The translations under genes were made by a program, and so were the position numbers. Under the pieces are notes generated by a model, which was not told where the DNA came from, made no database searches, and saw nothing but the letters and a program-made list of their open reading frames with translations. Shown in pieces: positions 1 to 8,324 of a stretch of DNA of 64,000 bases. Origin of the DNA: Rhizosphaericola sp047606825 (GTDB lineage: Bacteria > Bacteroidota > Bacteroidia > Chitinophagales > Chitinophagaceae); NCBI GenBank assembly GCA_047606825.1, contig JASGDY010000093.1:1-64000 (forward strand). Direction: 5' to 3'. The first letter of the stretch is position 1; every line of letters begins with the position of its first letter.

Positions 1-103
1 AAGCATCTTGAGGCTTCAAGCTGGCTCCCTCTCTTATTTTTAAATAAGATACCACTAATTGCCTTTTAGTTTCCTGACTTTGTTTTGTGCCTCGTTTTAT
101 CAT
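1..103 (-). CDS. Unknown protein, 5' end only (runs off the window)
   Basis: An open frame starts at ATG (103-101) and stays open for 34 codons to the window edge, beginning MIKRGTKQSQETKRQ. The visible part is basic and hydrophilic with no signal peptide, and I recognise no family. A TATCTTTG box lies at 108-115 on the minus strand, only four bases before the ATG. If that is the -7 element, the mRNA would be almost leaderless. The alternative is that the real start lies further downstream, outside the window. The call rests on the open frame plus the promoter-like box. Confidence 0.4.
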   Translation of the reverse strand, partial: MIKRGTKQSQETKRQLVVSYLKIREGASLKPQDA

Positions 104-133
104 GGCACAAAGATACATGTATTTTTTAAGTAG

Positions 134-328
134 GGTTTAAATTATGCTCTTATTAATAGGTATAGCTCACGAAAAGTAATACATTTATCACCTTATGAAG
201 ATTGGCTGAACGCAATATTGAAACAAGCGAACATTAAAAAGCCATCGACCATCCAAACAGAACGCCGCCTACAAAGTCTCCAGCAAAAAATAGCCAAAGA
301 ACTTTCCGAAGTTCGTTTTCTGCTATAG
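134..328 (+). pseudogene. Coding-like remnant without a start codon
   Basis: After a stop at 131-133 the frame stays open for 64 codons to TAG at 326-328. From about codon 20 it has protein-like composition (SPYEDWLNAILKQ, then a Lys/Gln/Glu-rich helical stretch ending SEVRFLL). There is no ATG in frame at its head, and the part before it looks non-coding. It could be the tail of a broken gene, for example from a mobile element, or a chance open frame. I do not recognise a family. Confidence 0.25.
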
Positions 329-352
329 GCCCTATCGCATTTACGGAAAAGA

Positions 353-862
353 TTAGTCTTTAATGTTCAATGCCTTCTTCACCTGTAGATAATCATTTGT
401 GTTGATATTGCTAAGTTCCCCCAGGTCTTCAGGCTGTACAAATATGATATTGAAAAACATATAAGTAGAGGGGGCGGAAGAACCGGATACCGGTTCGGCA
501 TAAATCCGAATGGTCTGGTCCTCGGCAGCATCAAAATAGTAGTAGTAACCATCAATCAATGTCTTGTTGCCATTGATGGGATAAGTAACACCGCTTACCG
601 CATCGGCTGTCGACGGCCCTCCAAACATCAGTATCCCGTCGACTGTGTACGTAAAATCCAGAGGAAGAATACTCGAGGCATCCACATCTTTATAGTAAAT
701 ACCGCTTTGGCTATCATACGTCCATTGGCTAGGAGCGATGTTTACATAAGCCCTATAGGTTCCCGAGGAAGAATCAACATAGGTTTCTTTCTTGCATGAA
801 ACAAAACCAATACTGAATACGGCTACAAATGCCAGCAAGGCAAACATGGATCTCTTTTTCAT
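353..862 (-). CDS. Small predicted lipoprotein, unknown function
   Basis: The 169-residue product begins with a basic start and hydrophobic stretch, then a lipobox-like end (GFVSC, Cys at about residue 23). It should therefore be exported and lipid-anchored. The mature part is rich in Tyr, Ser and Asp and looks like a small all-beta domain. It contains no motif I recognise. It lies 57 bases downstream of the next secreted protein gene on the same strand, so the two may be co-transcribed. No function can be assigned. Confidence 0.75.
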   Translation of the reverse strand: MKKRSMFALLAFVAVFSIGFVSCKKETYVDSSSGTYRAYVNIAPSQWTYDSQSGIYYKDVDASSILPLDFTYTVDGILMFGGPSTADAVSGVTYPINGNKTLIDGYYYYFDAAEDQTIRIYAEPVSGSSAPSTYMFFNIIFVQPEDLGELSNINTNDYLQVKKALNIKD

Positions 863-919
863 CTTAAGTGTATATTTTGGTTAAAAAAATAAATGCAGTG
901 ATCGGTATCCGAAACCCAT

Positions 920-2305
920 TTATTGCAAAACAGGCTGCAATAACACGGATGCGTTGTGGCTGAGGTCACTACTGAGGTTGACCTCGTAACGACTGCCATG
1001 CGCGTCCTCGATAATCATCAACGCCGAATTAGGTGGAATTGTTCCCAGATTTTCCGCAAACAAGGTAAGTTCGTTTTTGGCACCGGGCGTCGTATCTAAA
1101 TGTACGATAAATTTTGCCGCAATGTTGGTTTTCAGTTCCACGTTGGAAGCAATCTGTTTGCCGTTGTAAAACACGCTTACCTGGTCATGGTCAAATTCTC
1201 CATTGTCATACAGGGAAACAGTAACGGAATCGTCCTTGACCTCCAATGTTTTGTACAGATTGGTCGAGCGGCGTTTAAATTCGGCTTCGACGGCCTGGTT
1301 GACGGAGGCAACTTGCTGTTGGAACCGCAGCGTGTCGTTTTGGTAATTGCGTTTGTTATCCTGGAACCGGAGTGTGTCGCGGCCTTTGCCGGCAGCCACA
1401 TGGTCGTTAAAATGTAGGGTGTCGTTTGCGTATCTTTTTCTATTGGCACTGTCGTTGAAATGCAGCACGTCGTTGCCTTTGGCAGTCTGTGTCGTAACGA
1501 TGTTCCTGACGCCACTTGCGCCTGTAGTCGTTGATACTACTTTTTTTCGGACGGTATCGTTGGCGTATTGTTTCTTTGTGTCCTGCGTCTTGGCTATGTC
1601 GTTTTTAAAATTGTTTTCGCTCGCTGGAATGTTTTTGGCTTTGGCACCGGTAGCAATATTTTTTGCAGAATCCGCCTTCGACTGGTTCATGACCGTTGCC
1701 ACGTCGGCATCTTCTTCCAGTTCCAGCTTGCGTCGGCGGATACGCTCTTTCAACACAGGTTCGCCTTTGCCAATGATGCTCAACTTGACATTGAGTGCGG
1801 GCACCATGTATTTATAGTTGCTGACGGGAGTCAGGAATCCGGTTAAAGTCGTGTCCTTGCTGTTGAGGTTCAAGATAAAATTGCCGTACATCGGGACATC
1901 GACACCGATATCTGCCTTTACGGTCTGGTGGAAAAGCACGATGACAGGTTTGAACGTAAATGTCTGCGTCGTCTTGTCGTAGGTACCATATAGTTTGTTG
2001 GAAAAATAACCGTCCCGAAAAAAATAATTGAAATAGCCCGTGACGCTACCTTTTTTCTTTTCATTGAGCAACAGTTCACACAGATAAGAGTTGGTTTGGT
2101 TGGTCGTCATGACGTTGCCGATACCATACCAGCGGCCATTGACCGTATTGCCCGACTTTGTCAAAGGTTTGTAATCCGGGTCCACAATAGCGCTGTCATC
2201 ATCGTCCGTACTGTCTACAATCTTGTTATTGACCTGCGCCCAGATAGGCTTTGGGCAAAAAGCCAACATTAAAAAGGCAAACAGTATAATCTTGTAATGC
2301 TTCAT
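920..2305 (-). CDS. Secreted protein with a DTLxF repeat linker and C-terminal beta domain
   Basis: The 461-residue product carries an Ala-Gln-terminated signal peptide (cleavage near residue 24). Residues about 60-185 form a beta-rich domain. A charged Lys/Asp/Asn-rich linker follows (about 195-345) and holds several copies of a short repeat of the form NDTLxFxD. The C-terminal 110 residues (VSLYDNGEFDHDQVSVFYNG and onwards) resemble an Ig-like surface domain found in Bacteroidota secreted proteins. The role is unknown. The 5' leader contains a T/C-rich tract (2325-2347) of a type that recurs in this window's intergenic DNA. Confidence 0.75.
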   Translation of the reverse strand: MKHYKIILFAFLMLAFCPKPIWAQVNNKIVDSTDDDDSAIVDPDYKPLTKSGNTVNGRWYGIGNVMTTNQTNSYLCELLLNEKKKGSVTGYFNYFFRDGYFSNKLYGTYDKTTQTFTFKPVIVLFHQTVKADIGVDVPMYGNFILNLNSKDTTLTGFLTPVSNYKYMVPALNVKLSIIGKGEPVLKERIRRRKLELEEDADVATVMNQSKADSAKNIATGAKAKNIPASENNFKNDIAKTQDTKKQYANDTVRKKVVSTTTGASGVRNIVTTQTAKGNDVLHFNDSANRKRYANDTLHFNDHVAAGKGRDTLRFQDNKRNYQNDTLRFQQQVASVNQAVEAEFKRRSTNLYKTLEVKDDSVTVSLYDNGEFDHDQVSVFYNGKQIASNVELKTNIAAKFIVHLDTTPGAKNELTLFAENLGTIPPNSALMIIEDAHGSRYEVNLSSDLSHNASVLLQPVLQ

Positions 2306-2400
2306 CCAATCTAAAAAGTAAAAAAATAAAAAGGTAAAAGTAAAAATATCTAAACGATTCTTAAATCACCATTCTCCATTCCAAAAATATGCCATTATGC

Positions 2401-2862
2401 TTACATCTTGAGGTATCTTTTCAAATCCTTGTCGTTGTCGCGTTGTTTGATGGTCTCGCGCTTGTCGTATAGTTTTTTACCCTTTGCCACGCCGATTTCG
2501 AGTTTGGCAAGTCCGCGGTCATTGATGAACACGCGCAACGGGACGACTGTCAGGCCTTTTTCTTTTAGCTGGGACTGTATTTTTTTCAGTTCTTTTTTAT
2601 GCAATAGGAGCTTGCGGTCATGCACGGCGATATGGTTGTTGGTCGTACCCATACTGTACGCGGCAATATACAAACCGCGCACCAACAACTCACCTTTGTC
2701 AAACAGGCAAAAACTGTCGTTGAAACTCACCTTGCCGTCCCTTATGGACTTGACTTCCGTACCGAGCAGCACGATGCCCGCCACGTAGGTGCTTTCGATC
2801 GCATAGTGGAAATAGGCCTGTTTATTGGATATATTGACGATTTTCGGTTTTGTCTTTGCCAT
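2401..2862 (-). CDS. smpB: SmpB, tmRNA-binding protein
   Basis: SmpB binds tmRNA and delivers it to stalled ribosomes for trans-translation. The 153-residue product shows the SmpB oligonucleotide-binding fold: the NKQAYFHYAIESTYVAGIVL strand region, the GTEVKSIRDGKVS motif, and the basic C-terminal tail (GKKLYDKRETIKQRD) that enters the mRNA channel. I chose the ATG at 2862, which gives MAKTKPKIVN and the usual family length. An upstream in-frame ATG at 2904 would add 14 atypical residues. It lies 60 bases downstream of accD on the same strand. Confidence 0.96.
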   Translation of the reverse strand: MAKTKPKIVNISNKQAYFHYAIESTYVAGIVLLGTEVKSIRDGKVSFNDSFCLFDKGELLVRGLYIAAYSMGTTNNHIAVHDRKLLLHKKELKKIQSQLKEKGLTVVPLRVFINDRGLAKLEIGVAKGKKLYDKRETIKQRDNDKDLKRYLKM

Positions 2863-2922
2863 AAAATAAAAAGCCGTTCTGTATTGATATTGGCAGAACG
2901 GCAAATGTAAAAAATATTTTCC

Positions 2923-3855
2923 CTATCCCTGGAAGAGGATGATGATCTGTTCCAACTTGTCGCGCAGCGCCTTGCGGTCAACGATAAAATCCAGAAAACC
3001 ATGATCCAACAAAAACTCGCTTTGCTGGAAACCTTTGGGCAGGTCTTTACGAATGGTCTCCTTGATGATACGCGGTCCGGCAAAACCAATCAACGCACTA
3101 GGCTCCGCAATATTGAGGTCGCCCAGCATCGCAAAACTTGCCGTCACACCACCAAAAGTCGGGTCGGTCAGCAAAGATATATACGGTACCTGGGCATCGG
3201 AGAGCTGGGAGAGCTTGCCGCTCGTCTTCGCCATCTGCATCAGGCTAAACGCACTTTCCATCATACGTGCACCGCCACTCTTGCTGATCAACAAAAACGG
3301 TGTTTTGTTTTTGATGCAATAGTCGATGGCACGTGCAATCTTCTCTCCCATCACACTGCCCAAAGAGCCGCCGACAAAAGCAAAGTCCATACAGGCGATG
3401 ACAAGGTCGTGCGTTTTTACTTTTCCTGCCGCGACACGCATACTGTCTTTGAGGTGCGTCTTGGCCTCGGTGTCCTTGATTCTTTTGGAATACGGCTTGG
3501 TATCGCTAAAGCCAAGGATATCCTTGCTCGTCAGGTTGCCAAAGAGTTCCTTGAACTGGTGGTCATCAAAGATAACCTCGAAATAATCCTCGCTGCTAAT
3601 CCTGTGGTGGAAGTTGCATTTGGGACAGATATATAGATTTTCCTTTAAGTCGGAAGTGGTGGAGATATAGCCGCATTCGGGACATTTGCTCCAAAGCCCT
3701 TCGGGAACGTCCCTTTTCTCTGCTGTCGAAGTCTGTATCCCTTTTCTCAAACGATGAAACCAACCGTCCTTGGAATCATCTGCTTGGATATCTTTTGTAT
3801 TGTTTACAGAAGGTATGGGTGCGCGTTCGTTTATTTTTTCTTCTTTTTCAGCCAT
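2923..3855 (-). CDS. accD: Acetyl-CoA carboxylase carboxyltransferase subunit beta
   Basis: AccD, with AccA, transfers the carboxyl group from carboxybiotin to acetyl-CoA, giving malonyl-CoA for fatty acid synthesis. The 310-residue product has the N-terminal four-Cys zinc ribbon (CPEC and CPKC, about residues 58-80). A crotonase-fold carboxyltransferase core follows, with the SGGARMMES and GGVTASFAMLGD motifs. The first 30 residues are a charged extension ahead of the usual GWFHRLRKGI start. No accA is visible in the window. Confidence 0.97.
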   Translation of the reverse strand: MAEKEEKINERAPIPSVNNTKDIQADDSKDGWFHRLRKGIQTSTAEKRDVPEGLWSKCPECGYISTTSDLKENLYICPKCNFHHRISSEDYFEVIFDDHQFKELFGNLTSKDILGFSDTKPYSKRIKDTEAKTHLKDSMRVAAGKVKTHDLVIACMDFAFVGGSLGSVMGEKIARAIDYCIKNKTPFLLISKSGGARMMESAFSLMQMAKTSGKLSQLSDAQVPYISLLTDPTFGGVTASFAMLGDLNIAEPSALIGFAGPRIIKETIRKDLPKGFQQSEFLLDHGFLDFIVDRKALRDKLEQIIILFQG

Positions 3856-3936
3856 AATGTCTTTTAGGATAAATTAGAATTGGCAAAAATAAGGACTTTC
3901 ACCTTTTCCGCATTAAAAAATGCAGCATGTACTGTA

Positions 3937-4701
3937 TCAATAGTCCTTGCGCCGAAAATCGCCTCTTTTCCATGCCTTGATAAAATCGACCCAGGCCAGC
4001 GGATTCAATATGTTCATCGGCGGCATCTGACCCTTGTAGTAAGCCTGTGCCGTCTGTTTTCTCATCAGTGCGCTGAAAGCCTCTTTACCGTCCATCGGGA
4101 GGGATTCCATAAGAATCCGTCTTTTGGCAGCGTCATTGTTTTGCCGGGCAACTTCATACAAGTCGTCGGGAACAGGATTGTTGAGGAAATCCCTTGCAAA
4201 CTCATCTGGGGTCGGGTGCACCTTGATAATCGTCGCCGGCAGGTAGATGGTATCCTCCACCATCAATTGTATCACGCTGTATTCCTTGCCTTTCAGGTTG
4301 CGCGGAATGGTAATCGTCACGTCTTTGTAACCAATGGAGGAAAAACGGATGTTGTCCCCTTTCTCCACGACAATCGAGAAAATACCTTGGTCGTTGGCAA
4401 TCGTACCGCGTCCCTTGCCCTGTACAATGACGCTTGTCGCCGTCATGGGCCGCAGGCTGTCGGCGGACATGACCACACCATACAATTGCACCACGCTGTC
4501 TGTGGTCTGCTGTGCATGGACCGCAATTACAGTCCAGCAGGAAAAAAAAGTCGTCAAGACCAACGCGGTGGCTAGACGAAAGTTTTTACGGGTTTGTATT
4601 TTTTTATTGCTGCTCAATGTCCAACTTTGGTTTTCTGACAATGTACATTTCTTCGCCAAAGGTAAGATGCAAAAAGATATGACAAAAGCAAAGAAAATCA
4701 T
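3937..4701 (-). CDS. Secreted protein with carboxypeptidase-regulatory-like domain
   Basis: The product is up to 254 residues. A hydrophobic segment ending AVHAQ (about residues 45-65) looks like the true signal peptide, so the upstream 40 residues may be untranslated and a non-ATG start is possible. Residues about 70-155 match the beta-sandwich carboxypeptidase-regulatory-like domain (LYGVVMSADSLRPM, GTIANDQGIFSIVVEKGD, FSSIGYKD) found at the start of SusC-like and other Bacteroidota surface proteins. The C-terminal 90 residues are charged and unrecognised. It stands alone between lon and accD on the same strand. Confidence 0.7.
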   Translation of the reverse strand: MIFFAFVISFCILPLAKKCTLSENQSWTLSSNKKIQTRKNFRLATALVLTTFFSCWTVIAVHAQQTTDSVVQLYGVVMSADSLRPMTATSVIVQGKGRGTIANDQGIFSIVVEKGDNIRFSSIGYKDVTITIPRNLKGKEYSVIQLMVEDTIYLPATIIKVHPTPDEFARDFLNNPVPDDLYEVARQNNDAAKRRILMESLPMDGKEAFSALMRKQTAQAYYKGQMPPMNILNPLAWVDFIKAWKRGDFRRKDY

Positions 4702-4770
4702 TCAGGGGTGATTTTGGGATATAGCGTCGGTGTTTTAACAAAAAAATGGTGAATACCCCATTGCTTTACA

Positions 4771-4845
4771 GCGGTGGTTAGACGGCCGGATTCGGAAAGA
4801 CGGACAATCGTCGGTCTCTACAAATACTTCCGCCTTTCCGTCTTA
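4771..4845 (-). repeat. Intergenic hairpin after lon, possible terminator
   Basis: Directly after the lon stop, read on the minus strand, an arm AAGACGGA pairs with TCCGTCTT about 32 bases on. The loop contains TTTGTAGAGACCGACG. It may act as the lon terminator. The GAGAC loop recalls the other intergenic hairpins in this window, but similarity outside the loop is weak. Confidence 0.4.
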
Positions 4846-7257
4846 TTATTTCTTTTTGAACGCTATTTCCAACACTTCCTGCATTGTTTTGACATAGTGG
4901 AATCTCAGTCCTTTGATATACTCCTTTTCGATTTCGTTGATGTCTTTTTCGTTTTTGTAGCAAAGGATGATTTCTTTCAGTCCGGCGCGTTTGGCGGCGA
5001 GGATTTTTTCCTTGATACCACCAACGGGCAGCACTTGTCCACGCAGGGTTATCTCGCCCGTCATGGCAAGATAAGGACGGATGGCGCGGCCCGTAAACGC
5101 GGATGCCAACGCACTCAACATGGTAATGCCGGCACTCGGTCCGTCTTTGGGCGTCGCGCCTTCGGGTACGTGTATGTGGATATTCTTGGTTTCAAATTCC
5201 TTGGGGTCGATGCCGATTTCGCGGGCATTGCCTTTGAGGTAGGACAGCGCGGTGACGGCACTTTCCTTCATCACGTCGCCGAGATTGCCGGTGAGTTTCA
5301 ACTCACCTTTTCCGTCGCTAAGCAATGCTTCTATGAACAAGATATCTCCACCGACATAAGTCCATGCCAGACCGACGGCAACGCCAGGAATATGCACTTC
5401 ATTGTAGAGATCGTTACTATATATTGCGGAGCCAAGCAAGATTTCCAAATCGGCTTCCGCAACGGTCGGCTGTACCTCGCCGTTCAGCGCATATTCCTTT
5501 GCCAACTTGCGCATCAGGGAGGCGAGTTGACGGCTGAGCTCACGCACGCCGCTCTCTCGAGTATAGTTCTGGATGAGTTTTTCCAAGACCTTGTCGGCAA
5601 TTTTGATGGATACTTTATGCAGACCGTGCGCTTCTTTTTCCTTCGGCAAAAGGAATTTTTTGGCAATCATGACTTTCTCCTCGATGGCGTAGCCGCTGAG
5701 GTCGATGATTTCCAGACGGTCGCGCAAGGCAGGCTGTATGTCTTTCAGGCTATTGGCGGTCGCGATGAAGAGGACTTTGCTGAGGTCGTATTCCAGTTCC
5801 AGATAGTTGTCGTAAAAAGCGCTGTTCTGTTCCGGATCCAATACTTCCAGCATCGCGGAGGAGGGGTCGCCCTTGTAGTCGCTGCCGAGCTTGTCAATCT
5901 CGTCCAATATCATGACAGGATTGGAAGTCTTGGCCTTGACAAGGTTTTGGAGGATGCGTCCGGGCATCGCTCCGATATAGGTTTTGCGGTGACCGCGGAT
6001 TTCGCTTTCATCGTGGACGCCGCCAAGGCTAAGGCGCGTGTATTTGCGTCCGATGGCCCGCGCGATGCTTTTGCCCAGGGAGGTCTTACCGATGCCAGGA
6101 GGACCGACGAAACAGAGAATTGGGCTTTTGAGGTCTCCTTTGAGCTTCAGCACGGCGAGATATTCCAATATGCGTTCCTTGATCTTTTTCATGCCGAAAT
6201 GATCCTTGTCCAATACTTTTTGGGCATGTGCCAAATCGTAATTGTCTTCCGTCACTTCGTCCCAAGGAAGGTCGAGCAAGAGGTCTACATGGTTGTAGGT
6301 AACGGAATAGTCGGGCGTGGAGGGATTCATCCTTTCCAGCTTTTCCACGTCGCTTTCGAACATTTCCCTGGCAGCCTGAGACCATTTCTTTTCTTCGGCT
6401 TTTTTGCGGAGATTCTTTATTTCCTTGGAATTGCCGTCGCCGCCTTCCAGTTCTTCCTTGATACTTTTGAGTTGCTGTTGGAGGAAATATTCTTTCTGTT
6501 GCTTGTCAATCTCGACGCGCGCCTTGTTGGTGACTTTGTTTTTCAGTTCGACAAACTGCAACTCCCTTTGCAGCAGAGCGTTGAGGAACTCACCCCGCTT
6601 TTGCAGGTTGCCTTCTTCCAGCATCGTCTGTTTTTCGCCCAGTTCATTGTTGAGGTTGCTACCGACGAAGTTGATGAGAAAAGCCGGGTTTTCGATATTG
6701 CGCAGTATCATGGACGCTTCCTGCGGCATATTGGGCGACATCTGGATGATCTGTGTCGAACTTTCCTTGATACTGCCCATCAGAGCCTCAAACTGTTCGG
6801 TAAACGGAATATCTTCCTCTTCCAAAACCTGTATGTTGCCACGGAAATAAGGCGCATCCTGCGTCACCTGCTGCAACGCAAATCTTTTTTTTCCCTGGAT
6901 GATGACGGTTGTGCCGCCGTCAGGCATCTTGATGAGCTTGACAATCTTGGCAACGGTACCGACAGGGCACAGATCCGCCGCGGTTGGCTCTTCCACGTTG
7001 ACCGATTTCTGGGCGATGACGCCGATGAGTTTGTCACCTTTGTTGGCTTGGTTGACCGCCTCGATACTCTTGTCGCGGCCGACGGTGATCGGGATGACAA
7101 CCCCTGGGAACAGCACAGTATTACGCAAGGGCAATAAACCGATATTATCGGGAACTACCAAGTCTCTGTCATTGTCGCCGTCATTTTCGTTAATGGGAAT
7201 AATGGGCAAAAACTCATGCTCTTCATCGGATGCGTCAAAAAATTTCTTTTTATACAT
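4846..7257 (-). CDS. lon: Lon ATP-dependent protease
   Basis: Lon degrades misfolded and regulatory proteins in the cytoplasm. The 803-residue product has the N-terminal LON substrate-binding domain (LPLRNTVLFPGVVIPI, about 40-240), a coiled-coil region and an AAA+ module with Walker A GPPGIGKT and Walker B MILDEIDK. The C-terminal protease domain carries the catalytic Ser in PKDGPSAGITM and the catalytic Lys in GGIKEKILAAKRAG. I chose the ATG at 7257 (MYKKKFFDAS); an in-frame ATG at 7287 would add ten atypical residues. It is transcribed alone, divergently from rsmE. Confidence 0.97.
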   Translation of the reverse strand: MYKKKFFDASDEEHEFLPIIPINENDGDNDRDLVVPDNIGLLPLRNTVLFPGVVIPITVGRDKSIEAVNQANKGDKLIGVIAQKSVNVEEPTAADLCPVGTVAKIVKLIKMPDGGTTVIIQGKKRFALQQVTQDAPYFRGNIQVLEEEDIPFTEQFEALMGSIKESSTQIIQMSPNMPQEASMILRNIENPAFLINFVGSNLNNELGEKQTMLEEGNLQKRGEFLNALLQRELQFVELKNKVTNKARVEIDKQQKEYFLQQQLKSIKEELEGGDGNSKEIKNLRKKAEEKKWSQAAREMFESDVEKLERMNPSTPDYSVTYNHVDLLLDLPWDEVTEDNYDLAHAQKVLDKDHFGMKKIKERILEYLAVLKLKGDLKSPILCFVGPPGIGKTSLGKSIARAIGRKYTRLSLGGVHDESEIRGHRKTYIGAMPGRILQNLVKAKTSNPVMILDEIDKLGSDYKGDPSSAMLEVLDPEQNSAFYDNYLELEYDLSKVLFIATANSLKDIQPALRDRLEIIDLSGYAIEEKVMIAKKFLLPKEKEAHGLHKVSIKIADKVLEKLIQNYTRESGVRELSRQLASLMRKLAKEYALNGEVQPTVAEADLEILLGSAIYSNDLYNEVHIPGVAVGLAWTYVGGDILFIEALLSDGKGELKLTGNLGDVMKESAVTALSYLKGNAREIGIDPKEFETKNIHIHVPEGATPKDGPSAGITMLSALASAFTGRAIRPYLAMTGEITLRGQVLPVGGIKEKILAAKRAGLKEIILCYKNEKDINEIEKEYIKGLRFHYVKTMQEVLEIAFKKK

Positions 7258-7610
7258 ATATCTTTGTTTCAAGCGACAAAATGTCACATCGCCAATATTA
7301 TTTTTGTACTATTGAAAGGACATCCCTATTGTCCAATTTGAATGCCAAAGGAGAAAAACATGCGACGCCTGTACATTATGTCATATAAATATTAAACCTT
7401 GCCACCGCCCCCGCCTCTTCCAAGTAAGAGGCGGGGGCGGTGGCAAGGTTTAACGACACGAAGCCAACCACTGATTGAGCTATTGCGACGTATATTTCTC
7501 GATTGTACATTTCCATATTGCGCTAAACATTTTACCTCAACCATTTTTACTTTTGTCTTTTGCCTTTTTACTTAATATTTATATTCGCAACGGAAAACAG
7601 GCAAGACAAT
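7258..7610. other. Divergent lon/rsmE intergenic region
   Basis: This 353-base gap separates two genes transcribed away from each other, so it must contain both promoters. It holds the perfect GC-rich hairpin at 7392-7453 and a T/C-rich tract (about 7544-7575) just ahead of rsmE. I saw no convincing heat-shock operator for lon and no convincing open frame. Confidence 0.5.
7392..7453. repeat. Perfect 28-bp inverted repeat with 6-base loop
   Basis: Arms 7392-7419 and 7426-7453 are exact reverse complements (28 bp) around the loop CCAAGT. The core is very GC-rich (CCACCGCCCCCGCCTCTT), with an AT cap of TTAAA. Both neighbouring genes point away from it, so it cannot be a conventional terminator for either. 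It may be a palindromic repeat element, a protein-binding site, or a hairpin in one of the two leaders. Confidence 0.9.
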
Positions 7611-8324
7611 ATGCAATTACCTTATTTCTACGAACCGTCGCTGCCATCGGCAACCGGGTTCTACACACTTTCGGAAACCACAAGCAAACATTGCGCGCAA
7701 GTGCTGCGTATGCAGGCTGGTTCACGGCTGTTGCTGACCGACGGTAACGGATTGCTGGCAACGGCTATTCTCTCCGTCCCACACAAAAGCAAGTCACAAG
7801 TACAGATAGATACAATCAAACTACATGAACGCAGTGCCAGAAAAACCTGCATCGCCATCGGTCTGCTGAAAAACAATGCCCGCATGGACTGGTTCCTCGA
7901 AAAGGCGACCGAACTCGGCATTTCGGAAATCATTCCCATGGTGACAGACCACACGGAAAAAACACATTTCAGGCACGACCGTGCTTCCGCCGTATTAGCG
8001 GCCGCGATGATACAGAGCCAGCAAACTTTTCTTCCGTTATTGCACGAACCGACTTCCTACCAAAAAGCAATCGAACAGTCCCACTACCAACAGCAATTCA
8101 TCGCACATTGTGAGGATAAAATAAAGACCGAACTGGCACATATCCCCATTGGTAACGATGTACAACTGTTCATCGGGCCTGAAGGTGATTTTTCCACGGA
8201 AGAAATCAACCTTGCAGAAAAAAAAGGCTTTTCTCCCGTAGCGCTTGGCACAAACCGTCTAAGAACGGAAACCGCCGGTATCGCAGGGGCGGTATTGCTA
8301 ACTTTAAACATAACACAATCATGA
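7611..8324 (+). CDS. rsmE: 16S rRNA (uracil-1498-N3)-methyltransferase RsmE
   Basis: RsmE uses SAM to methylate N3 of U1498 in 16S rRNA. The 237-residue product begins MQLPYFYEPS and has an N-terminal PUA-like domain. The SPOUT-fold methyltransferase domain follows, with the knot motifs LFIGPEGDFSTEEI (near 185-198) and ALGTNRLRTETAGI (near 210-223). I chose the ATG at 7611 over an in-frame ATG at 7560, which would add 17 unrelated residues. The stop overlaps the start of the next gene (ATGA), so the two are translationally coupled. Confidence 0.95.
   Translation: MQLPYFYEPSLPSATGFYTLSETTSKHCAQVLRMQAGSRLLLTDGNGLLATAILSVPHKSKSQVQIDTIKLHERSARKTCIAIGLLKNNARMDWFLEKATELGISEIIPMVTDHTEKTHFRHDRASAVLAAAMIQSQQTFLPLLHEPTSYQKAIEQSHYQQQFIAHCEDKIKTELAHIPIGNDVQLFIGPEGDFSTEEINLAEKKGFSPVALGTNRLRTETAGIAGAVLLTLNITQS

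Noticed and set aside
4774..7137. 787-codon open frame on the plus strand opposite lon
   Set aside because: It is the shadow of the GC-rich third positions of lon on the other strand; it has no recognisable domain, and lon is unmistakable.
7392..7453. CRISPR repeat or lon terminator
   Set aside because: There is a single unit with no spacer array, and lon ends at the other side of the gene.
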